A DNA stretch of 64,000 nt from Pseudoips prasinana (GCA_951640165.1 OX621245.1:25800330-25864329); one strand, 5' to 3'. Shown: positions 51,370 through 63,342, counted from the stretch's first letter. Notes: generated by a model from the letters alone, not told the origin. Translations and numbers: made by a program.

Positions 51370-52450
51370 ATTTTTAGGAAGTAAATACAAAATTATGATA
51401 CGCGAAAGTTTAAAAATGTATAAATACAAAACCTTTATATCCCATAAAACATACCAATGCGCAAGCGTGTTAGCGGCTCTCTGAATTCATGGCCTTAAGT
51501 GAACGAGACAAAAAATTCTTAAGCTGATCGGTGTTTCAATATTTTAATAATTTATGGGTTGTAAGAACACAAGTACTCAAGGATTACCTATTGGCAGCAG
51601 TTAATAAGATTCATAATACCCACAAAAAGTGTTAAAAGACGAGTGGTGTCCACACTTTTTTGCGTAGGTAAGTTTATAAGGAACTAAAAAAAGTTAATGA
51701 TGTGATCTTAACATCACGAACTTTTTTTAGTTTCATTTTTTTATGATGCTTTAATAAGCTTAAATGGTGCTACCAGGTCCAATCGGGCAAAAAGTGGGAC
51801 AGAGAGTGGCGCCGAAAATCTTATTTACGAAGTATTGATAGATTGTGACGAAAGGAACCTAAAAACCATTTAGTATGAAATAATACTCAGAACAAAAAAC
51901 GCGTATTTAAATACGGAAATTAAACGTATTTAACGTTTAATTTCCGCTATCTTAATCGCACGATGTTCACACATTTTCATCAGGAGGACTGTTTTTTTAT
52001 TGTTATAACATTTAAATACGTTGCCTGGTTTACTGAAATTTAAAAACACGTTCGTTCCTCCAATTATATTTTAGTTGGAGCCCGTCCCGGGGTTATTTTC
52101 AATAATTTGTGTTCCAGGCAGCATGGCGTCACCCAAACTGTTGACGAGCCAGACGCACCGTAGATCGCGCGCACGCTTTGTAAATTCGTCTCGGACGGGA
52201 TCAAAGTTATAGTTACAAAGGGATATATTCAAATATATTTCATTCGCAATTTAAGCGAATAAAGCCCTGGACTTTGAGGATCACTTACGATCAGGTGCCC
52301 CGCTTGCCCTTTTGCCTTGCCATTCTACAATAGAATATACAAGACTGCCCGGTTCATAAGCGTATGTTGAGTAGGATTATCATTTTTTAAGAATTCCATT
52401 GAAACCTTTACCACTGCTGGAAGGGGCTGCCTAGACTAACCAAATGTTAT
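51370..52450. other. Intergenic with small hairpins and a family J scrap
   Basis: Contains a perfect hairpin at 51914-51946 (13-bp arms, CGGAAATTAAACG), another around 51690-51740 (AACTAAAAAAAGTT arms), and a family J scrap near 52275. No gene. Confidence 0.5.
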
Positions 52451-52452
52451 AT

Positions 52453-52590
52453 GTACCAAGACAGTTAAAGCGATTCCGCGGGACTTGCCTGAGCCTCTCC
52501 GCTCAATGTCATTTCATTGTGTGCTATTGTTGATCCTTGCTTACAGGAGCTGCAGTGGTGGGTAAGAAGGAGGAAGTAATCCCGCCTATT
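52453..52590 (+). repeat. LINE 3' UTR end (as at 62334-62475)
   Basis: CAAGACAGTTAAAGCGATTC, TGTCATTTCATTGTGTGCTA, GGAGCTGCAGTGGTGGGTAA match the tail of the jockey-like LINE at 61.9-62.5 kb. Confidence 0.7.
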
Positions 52591-52599
52591 TACCAATTA

Positions 52600-53930
52600 T
52601 AACAAAACGTCTCAGTCATCTCTTTAAGATTGGGATGTCCTACGAAAATATAGATGTATGGTAACCCTACAAACACACATCTACCCCACTTTTGTTTATC
52701 TCAAGACGAAATTCAGTAAGTGACAGAATCGTTATTGAATCAGATATTATATTACGTTCCGTGTATAACATTACATAATAGCACATTGACCGACTAAATC
52801 GGATTACGGCAGCAATTTTATCACAACCTCGACACAATCCTTCAAGATTTAGGTACAAAGGGGAACATTGTATACAGAAGTAAGTAAAGTGTTATTCAGA
52901 TTTGTTAATAGTAATAAAGTTCTTGGCCGAGTTTTGGCTAGTACACAGTTTAGCCGAAACTGTGTCAGGAACTTTAAGAGTGCTTGTAAGTATAAAAACC
53001 AATTTGTGTTATAAAAACTTTAACAAAAATAATACTTTTTAGAACGATTATATTTTTAAATACTGAACCAACCTTTAATTTGCTATATGACAACAGATTT
53101 TAACCGAATATGCATTCCGAAAGCTTTCCCTACGGATTATAAACATTTATAAAATTCTGTTTACAACTGAGGTAATAGTGTGAAATAAAATTGTATAATA
53201 ATAATAAAAACAACATATTGTCGAATTTCCAACCTCACGCTTTTGAAATTGAGTCAAAACTAAAATACGCTTATAGTCCAATGAAGGCGCGATATTAAAC
53301 TAAATTCGAAAACACACATGATTTTGCACCTCTCGCTTGACGTAGCGGAAATAATTAAAACATAGTATAAGATTTTTTTACAAACATGTGCGTATTGAAA
53401 AGTATATCTACAACAAAATTTGGATAAATATGGTCTACAACAAAATTTGGATAAATGGTTTGGTACGGGTAATAAAAACGTAAATATCCGATATGTACTA
53501 AGTAATGTTTAAAAAACATATAACCTACTTTAACTTGTCTGTATGCCAACCGATTTGTACAAGAGTTATGTGGCCATCCCAAAAGCGTTTCCTATCGAAT
53601 AAAAAAAGAATTAAAAAACAAGGGAGAATCACGAAACACACATTTAAAAAATACATAGGTACCTTCGAATTTTGAAATCGTTTCAAGTTCCGGATTTTCA
53701 GCATGATTGACGGAGGATCTTCTCGTATTTATATACGAGTTTAAAAGCTAATCGAGCGTTCTATTGAAATGATCGGGTACATTTCTATTTGACTTATTTA
53801 TTACGAACATTTTCTAAATACCCACATATTGTATAACCGTCGGCTAATGTGTTACGCATTTCAACCTAAATATCGTGCTTTTATCGCGTCTTAACCCAGT
53901 TTCTTTATATAAAACAGATTACTGTTACAT
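52600..53930. other. AT-rich stretch with a short tandem duplication
   Basis: CTACAACAAAATTTGGATAA is repeated at about 53409 and 53435 (26-bp period). Otherwise nothing recognised and no gene supported. Confidence 0.5.
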
Positions 53931-53935
53931 TTAAT

Positions 53936-54035
53936 AGCTGGCTTGGTCTAATGGTTAGTGACCCTGACTGCTAAGCTGGTCGTGATGAGCACAATTATTT
54001 GTTCAGTGTCTGGGTGTTATTACTGACATCGTCCA
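53936..54035 (+). repeat. tRNA-like SINE fragment
   Basis: GGCTTGGTCTAATGGTTAGT (A box) then CTGCTAAGCTGG, with the B box deleted, and GTTCAGTGTCTGGGTG body. Confidence 0.55.
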
Positions 54036-54039
54036 CTAC

Positions 54040-54250
54040 TGGCTATAGGCCACCCCCAAACTTTTCTATAATGTTGCAATTTGGAGGAGTTTGCCTTAGT
54101 CACCGCGCTTGGCATGCAGGGACGTGACGTGGATGAAATGCTGCTGCCCGACTACCTGGTGTAACTATCCTTTAATCGCCTTTTACGACACCCACGGGAT
54201 CATACCCATCCCGTTTGGCCCTGTTAGCCTTTCTGGGCTGGACCACACGG
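54040..54250. repeat. Family Q repeat
   Basis: Matches 8860-9065 (GTCACCGCGCTTGGCATGC, CCCGACTACCTGGTG, TTTACGACACCCACGGGAT) and ends CTTTCTGGGCTGGACCACAC. Confidence 0.5.
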
Positions 54251-54417
54251 CCAAATAACAATTTGTTTAACTATCTACCACTTATTAATTTAACGTGAAC
54301 TAATAATATATTTTACCTGATAAAAAAGACCGAAGAAGGTTATAAGATCAATTCGACTGTATATGTTTTTATCGTAGTAACTTCATGTAGTTTACTTCCT
54401 CGATGATACTTGCAGTT

Positions 54418-54756
54418 TTTTCTAGTACCACATTAACTCCAGCGCCAGGAGCTATTCTCCCCGGCTGGATGCCGCCCCTGGGATCGCTGGCGTTTGGAGG
54501 AAGGAAACTCCACTCGTCTTGTATAAGCGGTCCCGGGAAGAGGTAACCTGCTGTAGCTCAGGTTGCCTAAACGCGCTTGTGTGTGATGGGGAGAGTCTCG
54601 CGGACGCTCAGTGCACAGCGGGGGTACTGGCGAGATCGTTCACGAGTACCCAGAGCCCCCGCTACAGGCACTGTGAGGCTGGCTACCGTGTTGGGTTTAG
54701 TGGGTCGGCCCTACACAAAGTGCGAATGGCATTTCCACCACGTAAAAAAATAGAAA
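54418..54756 (+). repeat. GC-rich LINE-like 3' tail, family O
   Basis: A GC-rich island with CCCCGGCTGGATGCCGCCCC and GGCTACCGTGTTGGGTTTAG, ending CATTTCCACCACGTAAAAAA. The last part recurs inverted at 60425-60545. The 95-codon frame across it (54519-54806) looks incidental. Confidence 0.55.
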
Positions 54757-54994
54757 GTACCACATTAACTAGCACCGTTCCTAGCGGAAACTTCAATGAA
54801 CTTTAAATGTCTGTGCAAAACGCAGAGTCGCAGTAGAGGTTCAGTCGTTGATAAGAATAGTTGAAGTCGGTTGTATATTTTTAAATACAGATATTATTGG
54901 ACTAGCTGTTTATTTGTACATCAAACACAATTCCTATAGTAACGAATGGAATCTATAGTAAAATCGAATTTGCAGAATAAAATCTTGAAAATAC

Positions 54995-55170
54995 CCTAAC
55001 CTCTTTTCGGTCATGTCGCTAGTCGTCCCATCGGATCATGAGAGTGATGGATATAAGGTGTCCCTGTGTTTGCGCACACACTTGTCCACTATATGTCCCG
55101 GGCAGCTGCCTAGTCTCTATTGGGACTGGCCGCCGTGGCCGAAATTCGGCTAGGAGGATATTAATATTTA
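54995..55170 (+). repeat. SINE family P, 3' half
   Basis: TCATGAGAGTGATGGATATA, GTGTTTGCGCACACACTTGT, GACTGGCCGCCGTGGCCGAA. A full-length copy with tRNA-like head is at 59697-60075. Confidence 0.7.
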
Positions 55171-55724
55171 TAATAGTATTAAATGGTAATTATAATTTGC
55201 ACTTGGAAATCACGAGTTTAGTATGTACCACATTAGCACTGACCGCTATTAATTAACTAAATTATGAAACATCAACTATGCTTATAAGTACTCAAAAGAG
55301 ATAATTGGCATGAAAAAAAACCTAATTAGTAGTGTTTAATTATCACTTGTAAATAGCCTTCGAGGCTATGCATTGTACACTAGGAAAAACTTTTTGGTGT
55401 TAAAGATCTTTCCTACGTCATCATTATTAGTTTTTTTTTTTCATATATTAGCAAGGCAAAGGTGCGAGCGGGACACCAGATGGAAAGAGATTGACACCGC
55501 CCATGGACACTCCAAATACCAGAGGTACCCAAGTGCTTAAAAAATAAGCTCGCGTCTTTAATTCCCTTAATCTGACAATAGTATAATAGTTACCACCTAA
55601 TTTTAAACTCTATGCAGTTGCAATAAGAGCTAAAACCAATGAATTATGAACATCTGCTATAACCGATTATGGGTTAACGTTGCCATATCAGCTGAATGAC
55701 GTCCAACCTCCCCATAAGCTGGAG

Positions 55725-56030
55725 CTGCAGTTTTTTTTTATGTCAGATGTCGACAAACGAGCAAGTGGGTCACCTGATGGTAAGTGATCACCGCCGCCCA
55801 TGGACACTCGCAACACCAGAGGAGTCGCGGTCGTGTTGCCGGCCTTTAAGAGTCAGCAAACAAGTGATGCTGACCCTTCCCTCCAGCCCGATGAGCTCTG
55901 GCGACCTGACTCACACTCGGAAACACAACATTAAACTATTTATGATATTATTAAGGAATGTCTTCTGTACTTCCCCAGTCGGGCTGTTCTTCGAGCAAAT
56001 GAACGCTGTGCCCTACCTCTCTTAATGTTA
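55725..56030 (-). repeat. LINE-like 3' tail, family J
   Basis: Inverse of 1868-2150 through CACCTGATGGTAAGTGATCA, AACACCAGAGGAGTCGC and GGAATGTCTTCTGTACTTCC; the poly-T run at 55732-55739 is the A tail. A shorter copy precedes at 55435-55535. Confidence 0.65.
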
Positions 56031-56049
56031 GTGTAGTCTCTTAGTTGTG

Positions 56050-56240
56050 TCCATCATCATCATCATCATCATAATGGCCACGCTTGGAAAACGTGTTGGC
56101 GATCGATGAAAGTGATAGTACACAGAGAGACGCTGCTGCCCGTTCTGTGGAAGATTCTGATTCTGATTCCCTCGTGACAACTTCTACGCCCCACACTGGG
56201 TAAGGTGGAGATATTTTTCGCCGTCAAACACAGTATTGTA
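56050..56240 (-). repeat. Family G repeat, with (ATC)n
   Basis: (CAT)n at 56053-56071, ATAATGGCCACGCTTGGAAA, GTGTTGGCGATCGATG and the TCGTGACAACTTCTACGCCC block of family G. Confidence 0.65.
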
Positions 56241-56295
56241 ATTTGTATGGTGAAGAATAATTAACTAAAACTCAGCAGCTCTATATTTAACTAGA

Positions 56296-56345
56296 ACTAG
56301 CGACTTCGCTTCGCCCGCTAGGCCTCGCTCGGGTATATAGATAGA
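56296..56345 (-). repeat. Helitron- or RTE-like terminal scrap
   Basis: ACTAGCGACTTCGCTTCGCC resembles the terminal block at 151-175. Too short to assign. Confidence 0.3.
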
Positions 56346-56385
56346 AAGAGAGATAGAGATAGAAAGATAAATAAGTACTTTATTT

Positions 56386-56619
56386 AATAATAATATCCTG
56401 GGACATTCTTTACACACGGCCAGCAGATCCCAAACTAAGCAGAGCTTGTACTATGGAAACCAGATAACTGATATACTACATATACTACTTTTCTTTTGTA
56501 GACTCAGGACAAACAGACATGTTCATGCACACAAATATATGTCCTGGGTGGGAATCGAACTCACGACCTCCGGCACGAAAAGCAACAAGCATTTGCCAAC
56601 CACGCCAATAGGCCCGCAA
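56386..56619 (-). repeat. SINE-A, near full length
   Basis: Complete head and tail, but lacks the ACATACTTATATAGATAAAT segment (TTTTGTAGACTCAGG junction). Confidence 0.87.
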
Positions 56620-56995
56620 AAAAACCTTACTGTAAAATTATAGCATCAAAACGCGGGTAAAATCGAAAGATGCATTGTCTTTTGAAATGTCACATATTAA
56701 ATTGCAAGTTTTGATTTTGATTTCGTTGATCCAATTGAGTTTAGTAATTAGTAAGCTAATCGTAGCCTAGCAACATAATAACTGAAAACATAATTTACTG
56801 AAGTTTGAATGTTCATTGATCAGTTAAATTAGCAATAGCAGTACCTACCCATAAATAAGTGATTCGGTACGGATTGCGATGTTGATTGGAATTTGTTACC
56901 GAATTCAAAATAGGAGGAGTGGTGTGGAATCTTTTATGATAAAATTTCATCATAGTTAATTCTATATAGGTAAATATTATTAAGATCCATCCAAT

Positions 56996-57350
56996 GAGCA
57001 TGGAGTTTCTCTGCGAGCTCGAATCAGAAATGCTGAGATCCGTAAGCGGTTCGCTTACGGTCGCTTAAAGTCACCGACATAGCCCGAAGAATTGCCAAGC
57101 TGAAGTGGTAGTGGGTAGGGCACATAGCTCGTAGAGCCGACGGCCCCTGGGCAGAAAGGTTCTCGAGTGGCGACCACGAACCGGAAGACTCAGCGTGAGC
57201 AGGCCCTCTACAAGATGGACCGATGATCTTGTGAGGGTCACTGGAAGTCGCTGGATGCGGATAGCGTAAGACTGGCATTTGTGAAGATCTTTAGGGGAGG
57301 CCTTTGTCCAGCAGTGGACGTCTTTCGGCTGTTATGATGATGATGATAAT
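56996..57350 (+). pseudogene. RTE-type LINE 3' end with GATGAT tail
   Basis: Same region as 34200-34560, with CTCGAGTGGCGACCACGAAC, CTACAAGATGGACCGATGAT and complete end GTCCAGCAGTGGACGTCTTT then (GAT)n. An insertion producing the small palindrome CGTAAGCGGTTCGCTTACG (57041-57059) and a stop in the GHIAR region break the frame. Confidence 0.85.
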
Positions 57351-57354
57351 TAAG

Positions 57355-58225
57355 ATTTATTAAAAAAAATGATTAATATCTGTTGATAATGGTCCAATAT
57401 AAGTATAGACATACCAACCGTTTTAGCTGTGTAGGTTTCGGTAATATGGCGTTAAGCGTCTTCATTTCAAAATTGAGTCCAAACACCACGTCCAGTACAA
57501 GATATGTTTAAATTACATTATGAATTAAGGATTATTTTAGAAAGTGATTTGAAGTGAATTTCAATATTTGTTTTAACTGACTCCAAAAAACATTTAACAG
57601 TATTTTTTTTTGTATCTATCTAACGCAGTTACTTCGTTGTTGGTGAACAGATGTTGTTTTTTTTATTCCATAGGAAATGCCTTCGAGATGGTCCCGTAAA
57701 CATTTTATACAAATTGGTTGTTATTGTAAATAAAAGTTGAAGTCGCTTGAAACATTTATTATCACTTACAATTTAGCAGATATTTCATAATTTGTTTTAC
57801 ACAAAGAAATGTTCATCTTATGTTAATTTTAAAAAAATATGAATTTTAATAATTATGTCAATTATGGTGCCCTTGAAGACCTTGATTGTACGTTGTGTAT
57901 AATCTATATCTTTAACAGTCATGACTTCATACTACGGAAGCGTGTCAAATATTTAACATAAGCAGGTACACTAACCACATCATAAATTATGTCACTGGTT
58001 GAAACTTTAATACCTATAAATACTTATATTATTAAAAACCCTTATCTCGTTCCGTTTTGGTAATCTCCGTGACGTGTTCACAAAGTACATATACCTACAT
58101 TTCATATCCACTCAACCTTGGATGACCTAATATTTGCTGTTGAAATCAGTGAATATTAGTAGCAATAATCCGTAAGTAATGTTATCCGATACCCTCTCAT
58201 ACATTATCTTATCATCTCAATCTTA
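57355..58225. other. AT-rich stretch, nothing recognised
   Basis: GTGTAGGTTTCGGTAATATG (57429) is shared with 58659 and may be a family R scrap. No gene. Confidence 0.45.
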
Positions 58226-58230
58226 TTGTA

Positions 58231-58365
58231 CAGACCCCAGTACATCTAGCTACGCCAATCTTTCACATTTCTTTTATAGATTTTCAACTTTATCACTTAA
58301 GCATAAGGTTCACTTTCAATTGGGGAAATTTTACAGATTGGGGTAGCTTGATGTGCTGGCGTCTG
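58231..58365. mobile_element. Palindromic MITE, family K, best copy
   Basis: 135 bp flanked by TA. The left 40 bp (CAGACCCCAGTACATCTAGC start) are the inverse of the right 40 bp with few mismatches; the centre is ATAGATTTTCAACTTTATCA. Confidence 0.78.
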
Positions 58366-58629
58366 TAAAATAAAGAGTATTTGTATACATCTCCACGTCA
58401 GTGGTCAGTTTCAGTTCTCTTTATCACAACCATAGGGTTGTTGCGATAAAGACAACACAGTTTTTTTAATGAATATCTTGTGACAAGTAACGCACTGCCA
58501 TCCGATCCCAAACTAGGCAGAGCCTGTATTATGGCAACTAGAAATGATAAAGTTGTTTAATATACTAAAAATAATAATTTTAAAATGAATAATTTAAAGC
58601 GCCATCTGTTGGAATTGACCGATCTATGT

Positions 58630-58850
58630 ATTGGCCTCTATGTATTCCATTCGTTAGCCGTGTAGGTTTCGGTAAGATGGCGTTAAAAACGTCTTAAATG
58701 CGTTAAGAAATATCGAATGGATTGAATAAATTCGAGTGCCAGTACCACGGTGCGGTGGCGGAGCGGTTAATGCACATGGGGCCGGATATCCCCGTGGTTG
58801 TGGGTTCGATTCGTACCCGCACTTAAATTTATACAATTCACTTTAGTTAT
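58630..58850 (+). repeat. SINE family R
   Basis: GTAGGTTTCGGTAAGATGGC leader, then a tRNA-like unit: GCGGTGGCGGAGCGGTTAAT (A box) and GGTTGTGGGTTCGATTCG (B box), 58751-58825. The leader lies 5' of the tRNA-like part, so this may be a fusion of two repeats. Related to 20212-20325. Confidence 0.6.
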
Positions 58851-59690
58851 TTGAGAAATACTTATATATTTTAAAATACATACCTATTATAGATAAATTA
58901 CACCCAGACACAGAAAAAATAATCGTGTTCATCACACAAATATTTGTCCCGGGTGGAATTTGAACCAACAGGCCAGTCAATTCAATTGAATAGTACATAT
59001 TGAATTTAACATCTAAATATTAGTTTTGATAGAAATTTATATAAAAACTAATTTAATAAGTAAGAAAGTTTAATAATAATAATTATTATTTTGTGTAACA
59101 CACTAGCAGCTAATTAGCTGATGCGTGAGTATCAAATAGCTTGGAGATGTTTTCCTTGTCCAATCTGTTCTTGAAGGAATTTAAGTTGATATTGATGCGA
59201 TTGCTAAAATTTGTGTGTGTATGTGAACGTGTCTATGCTATAAAATGATGTTAGTTTTCAATTTCTGTGTTGCAACAATGTTTTCAATAAAATTGTTAGA
59301 TTCTTTTACAGGCATGTGGTACAAAGGGAGATGTTTATTGATTTTATTATAGATGTTTACACTGAGGAAGTAGGCATGTTTTTTGGGCAAACGATGTTTT
59401 GGGGATATTTTTTACGACCAGTTTACCCTTGTACCTCTTACTATTTTCAGAACAGTATGGCGCATTTAGATGTTCTGGATAAAGAGCTGTGAAATGAAAA
59501 TGTGTCGCACATTCAATATCATTGAGCTGTGGAATACCTAAAACATTTCCTATGTCCATTACCATCTGACTACACACGTTATATCAATATAGACAACTAG
59601 AAGCATCTTTATTTGTGTTTCCTGTAGACAGTGGTTACCTTGTGACACAGTTTTACAAACTTCTTCTACTTCTGGCATGACTTGACTAGT
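58851..59690. other. AT-rich with SINE scrap
   Basis: 58855-58975 has a SINE-A-like body (AAATTACACCCAGACACAG, inverted). The rest, including a 76-codon minus frame at 59347-59577, is unrecognised. Confidence 0.4.
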
Positions 59691-59696
59691 GCTGTC

Positions 59697-60075
59697 CAAT
59701 TAATATAACGTGGCCTCGTTGGTCTAGCAGTAGCGTGTTCAGCCGCAGAGAACGAGGTCCTGGGTTGAAATCCTGGGTCGGACCATAAAGTGATTTTGGG
59801 GCTTTTTTTTTAAAAGAAAAAATTCTCAGCACCATCCCAGTCTGGGAGTTTGTGGTAGTATACCCCCGTTCCTCGGAGAGCACGTCAAGCCGTCGGTCCT
59901 GTACCTAACCTCTTTCCGGACGTGTCACCGGATCATGAGAGTGGTGGAATAGAAATTACTCCTGTGTTTGCGCACACACTTGTGCACTATAATATGCCCC
60001 GCGTAGATAACTTATCTCTATTGAGACTGGCCGCCGTGGCCGAAATTCCGCTAGGAGGACTCTATATATGTATTA
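59697..60075 (+). repeat. SINE family P, full length
   Basis: Head GGCCTCGTTGGTCTAGCAGT (A box) and GGTCCTGGGTTGAAATCC (B box), a long middle with CCTCGGAGAGCACGTCAAGC, then CATGAGAGTGGTGG, GTTTGCGCACACACTTGTGC and CGCCGTGGCCGAAATTC, ending in AT repeats. About 380 bp. Confidence 0.78.
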
Positions 60076-60424
60076 TTATTATAACACGGCCGACATCTTA
60101 ACGTCACGAGGACCCGGAGAATTCAACCACTTGGGCAGTTACATCTATCCACTGAGTTAAGATCGACTCTGTGAAGCTACAATTTGGCAAGTAGGTAATT
60201 TCTAAGTACTTAAAGTAACTTAAAAGGGCCCATCCGTTCTAAGCTGGTTCTTCTAACAAGATGAATAGTATCTAATCCATGGCCTACGTATGGACTAGCG
60301 TGAACTACTGTACCTATACAGGCCAACTACAGAGCTGAACTATAGTAGTATCGAATTAACATGTATACAAATATATGTTGCTTCATTGTTAACTAAAGTA
60401 GGGCTTCTTATAACCTCTTTTTTA

Positions 60425-60545
60425 TTTTACGTGGTGGAAATGTACTTCCAATGCGCACCGCTTGGGGCGACGACGCGACGCGACGGTGGGTTAAGTAGGA
60501 CACCCTGAGTGAATCCCAGTCTACCCACTAAAACCACTACGGTAG
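60425..60545 (-). repeat. Family O tail
   Basis: TTTTACGTGGTGGAAATG at the left and CCCACTAAAACCACTACGGT at the right are the inverse of landmarks at 54680-54756. Confidence 0.55.
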
Positions 60546-60601
60546 CCATCCTCACAGTGTGTGTAACGGTTCTTATTACCTGCTCCAATGCATTATGGTT
60601 G

Positions 60602-60795
60602 ATCATCATCATCATCATCATTATATCAGCCGAAAGACGTCCACTGCTGGACAAAGGCCTCCCCCAAAGATCTCCACAATTGCCGGTCTTGTGCTATTCG
60701 CATCCAGCATTTTCCAGCGACCCGCACAAGATCATCGGTCCATCTTGTAGGGGGCCTGCCCACGCTGCGTCTTCCGGTTCGTGGTCGCCACTCGC
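60602..60795 (-). pseudogene. RTE-type LINE 3' end
   Basis: (ATC)n tail, then minus-strand coding EWRPRTGRRSVGRPPTRWTD, DLVRVAGKCWMRIAQDRQLW and RSLGEAFVQQWTSFG, open throughout. 5'-truncated at the SEWRP position. Confidence 0.87.
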
Positions 60796-61142
60796 TTATG
60801 GTTGATAGTAATAGAGAATCTAAAATAGCGCACAAAAAATAATTCACGTATACATTTCGGGCTTAGCTTATGGCCTATACATAAACACGTTTAAGCAGAG
60901 ACATTAATATTAGATATCTGTAACAATAATACAAAGAAAAGTATATACTGATGTATGTATGATTTATTGGATTTCCAAACAACCCATATAATTAAGTAAA
61001 CAAGTTCTAAATTACCAGAAGCCAGCGGAAAGCGGATGGCTCCGGAAAATATGGGTCATTAATTTTTATTCGATGGTACAGTTATGGTTAAATCCTATGA
61101 ATAGTAGAAACCTAAAAGTAACTTTCTTCTCTCGCATAATAA

Positions 61143-61454
61143 TCTATACATATAATAAAATCGTAGGAAAGTCAAAACTGTACATTGAATATTTTTTTTA
61201 AAGGATACTTGGGGCGTGATCTGCAATCGATATCGAAGCCAAAAATATAGTTTTTAGAATTTTTGTCTGTTTGTCTGTGTGTATGTCCGGGCTAAACTCA
61301 TAAAGTACTGCATGGATTTACTTCAAATTTGGCATGAATATTACTAAGAGGTCGGGTCAACAAATAGGCTACATATTATCACGCTATCACCTACGGGGGA
61401 CGAGCTGTGATAATTATAAAATTTAACGCGGGTAAAGCCCCGGGCCACAGCTAG
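61143..61454 (+). mobile_element. Hel-1 Helitron, complete
   Basis: Starts TCTATACATATAATAAAATC after A61142; ends CTAG (61451-61454) before T61455. The hairpin is slightly damaged (CGCGGGTAAAGCCCCGGGCC). 312 bp. Confidence 0.88.
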
Positions 61455-61506
61455 TATATGCAATAAAATATTGAAAGTGACTTTATTTAATATATTTTGT
61501 TTCATT

Positions 61507-61640
61507 GGGACTAGTCAGTGTAAGTCAGGATCAACAGTGGCACAAATGACACTCAGTGGTGAGGCTCACCATATCCCATAAAACGCTTTAACTGTCTTGG
61601 ATCCCGCAACGAGGAGAAATGAATAGTTCCACTTTTATTT
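61507..61640 (-). repeat. LINE 3' UTR end, inverted copy
   Basis: Inverse of 62278-62475: GGACTAGTC...GATCAACAGTGGCAC, CTGTCTTGGATCCCGCAACG, ATGAATAGTTCCAC, with a short deletion of the T-rich segment. Confidence 0.75.
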
Positions 61641-61835
61641 TATGTATATAATTAATAAGCTCACCGTTAGAAAAAGTCCGACTCCCAACTATAATTACAT
61701 AATTCTGAGAAAAGAGATGATACACTGCTGGACCGATTAACCAAACATAGCTTGCAACCACTGCAAGGAAACTGTCTTTCAAATAAAAAAGACCGTAAAG
61801 ATATCAGTCCATCCGTTTGGGTGCTACGATGCCAC

Positions 61836-61840
61836 AGACA

Positions 61841-61896
<56 letters not shown>
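61836..61896 (+). repeat. (CA)n microsatellite
   Basis: About 55 bp of nearly pure CA flanked by CAGACAGA motifs; creates artefactual Thr-His and Cys-Val frames on the two strands. Confidence 0.97.
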
Positions 61897-61900
<4 letters not shown>

Positions 61901-61925
61901 GACAGACATCCCCGTCAAACTAGTC

Positions 61926-62475
61926 TGTTCACCAATCTGTCTGTGCTCAACTTCCTGTAACGAATATGAACAAACCGCTCACCACATACTTTGGGAATGT
62001 GATCTCTGGCAAAATCAGCGTGATATTATGTTAAATAGCTTGCAACCAATATCTGGAGTAGTTTATTATACGGACCTTGTAGCAACAAGGAACAACTTCC
62101 GTGCGTTTAAGCGCTTTTGCCATACCTACTATTGGAATCAAATATAACAGCTCACTTAGGACCCTTAAATTAATCCTTGATGCTCTTGCAGCTGGCTTCT
62201 CTAGTTGCAATTCTCTCGTTTAATGAGGCTATAGCCTCTTTATATCATTCTGTCTCCCGCTTTGCTCTGGAGGGAAGTGGAACTATTCATTTCTAACTCC
62301 TCCTTTTTTTTTTCTTTCTGATTAAATTCGTTGCGGGATCCAAGACAGTTAAAGCCATTCCCCGGGACATGCCTGAGCCTCACCGCTCAGTGTCATTTCA
62401 TTGTGTGCCACTGTTGATCCTGGCTTACAGGAGTTGCAGTGGTGGGTAAGAGGGAGGGACTAGTCCCTTTAAAAA
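61926..62475 (+). pseudogene. Jockey/R1-like LINE 3' end: terminal zinc-knuckle region and 3' UTR
   Basis: The frame to 62147 encodes CLCSTSCNEYEQTAHHILWE then CDLWQNQRDIML, a C..C...E..H...C pattern found at the end of RNase H-bearing LINE polyproteins. The frame upstream of about 61920 is contaminated by the CA repeat. The 3' UTR (62148-62475) ends with GGGTAAGAGGGAGGGACTAG and an A run, and recurs at 52453-52590 and, inverted, at 61507-61640. 5'-truncated, inactive. Confidence 0.7.
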
Positions 62476-62479
62476 AAAA

Positions 62480-63100
62480 AAATCCCCGTCAAACTCATAA
62501 CACCCCTATTTTTGCGTCGTGGGTTCAATGGTTAGGGTAACCAGTAACCACTGTTCATAAGATAGAAAGTAAATACCGTACATAATTACATACCTGCGTG
62601 TCAATATAATATAAATATAAGTTTTCGATCAATACTGCCAATTCATTTATTACAGCAACAATATTACAATAATACCTACATATATCATGATTATACTCAC
62701 ATTTCTCAGAGTTTGTAAGCTAATAAGAAAACAAATGGAAAATTTGGAAGTAAATGTACGTATCCTAATATTAGATTTCTTTACGCTTTTACGTCAATAA
62801 TTTTCGATATTAAAAAAGTTCGTCCGTAATAAAGTAATGTTAGGGACTAACTAACTTATCATAATCCAAACACAGACAAAGAAATCAATTAGGAGACAGA
62901 ACGTCGCCAAGATGTCTATGTATTTGAAAATCCAATTTAGGTGCTAATTTGAAATAAATGTATTAAATTCATAGACTTTTCCTCCTGCTTTTGTCTAGTA
63001 AAGATGTCTTTAGAGATACCTTTGTATTTGGAGTATGAAGTCACTTTGAACCGATTGCAAAATGAAGAAGTTAGCAATTCAACTACTTTTTGAAAATTGG
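62480..63100. other. AT-rich stretch with a family I scrap
   Basis: GGTTAGGGTAACCAGTAACC at about 62531 resembles family I. No gene supported. Confidence 0.45.
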
Positions 63101-63104
63101 CATG

Positions 63105-63242
63105 TCATCATCATCATCAAATCAGCCGAAAGTCATCCACTGCTGAACAAAGGCCTCACCCAAAGATCTCCACAATTGCGGGCTTGCTCTATTCGCATCC
63201 AGCGGTTCCCGGCGACCCGCAAAAGATCATCGGTCCATCGTG
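63105..63242 (-). pseudogene. RTE-type LINE 3' end, short
   Basis: (ATC)n tail at 63107-63118, then CAGCCGAAAGTCATCCACTG, CCCAAAGATCTCCACAATTG and GACCCGCAAAAGATCATCGG; encodes WTDDLLRVAGNRWMRIEQA on the minus strand. Confidence 0.85.
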
Positions 63243-63342
63243 GCATGTACGCAAACCTAATCAGAATTTTTGAATTATAACTGAAACAAACTCTATCAAA
63301 ACGAGTATCAGAAGCGGCATTATTAAGATCATACCAAATTTG

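Noticed and set aside
61667..62147. Cys-Val and Thr-His repeat proteins on the two strands
   Set aside because: Products of translating the (CA)n microsatellite; not coding.
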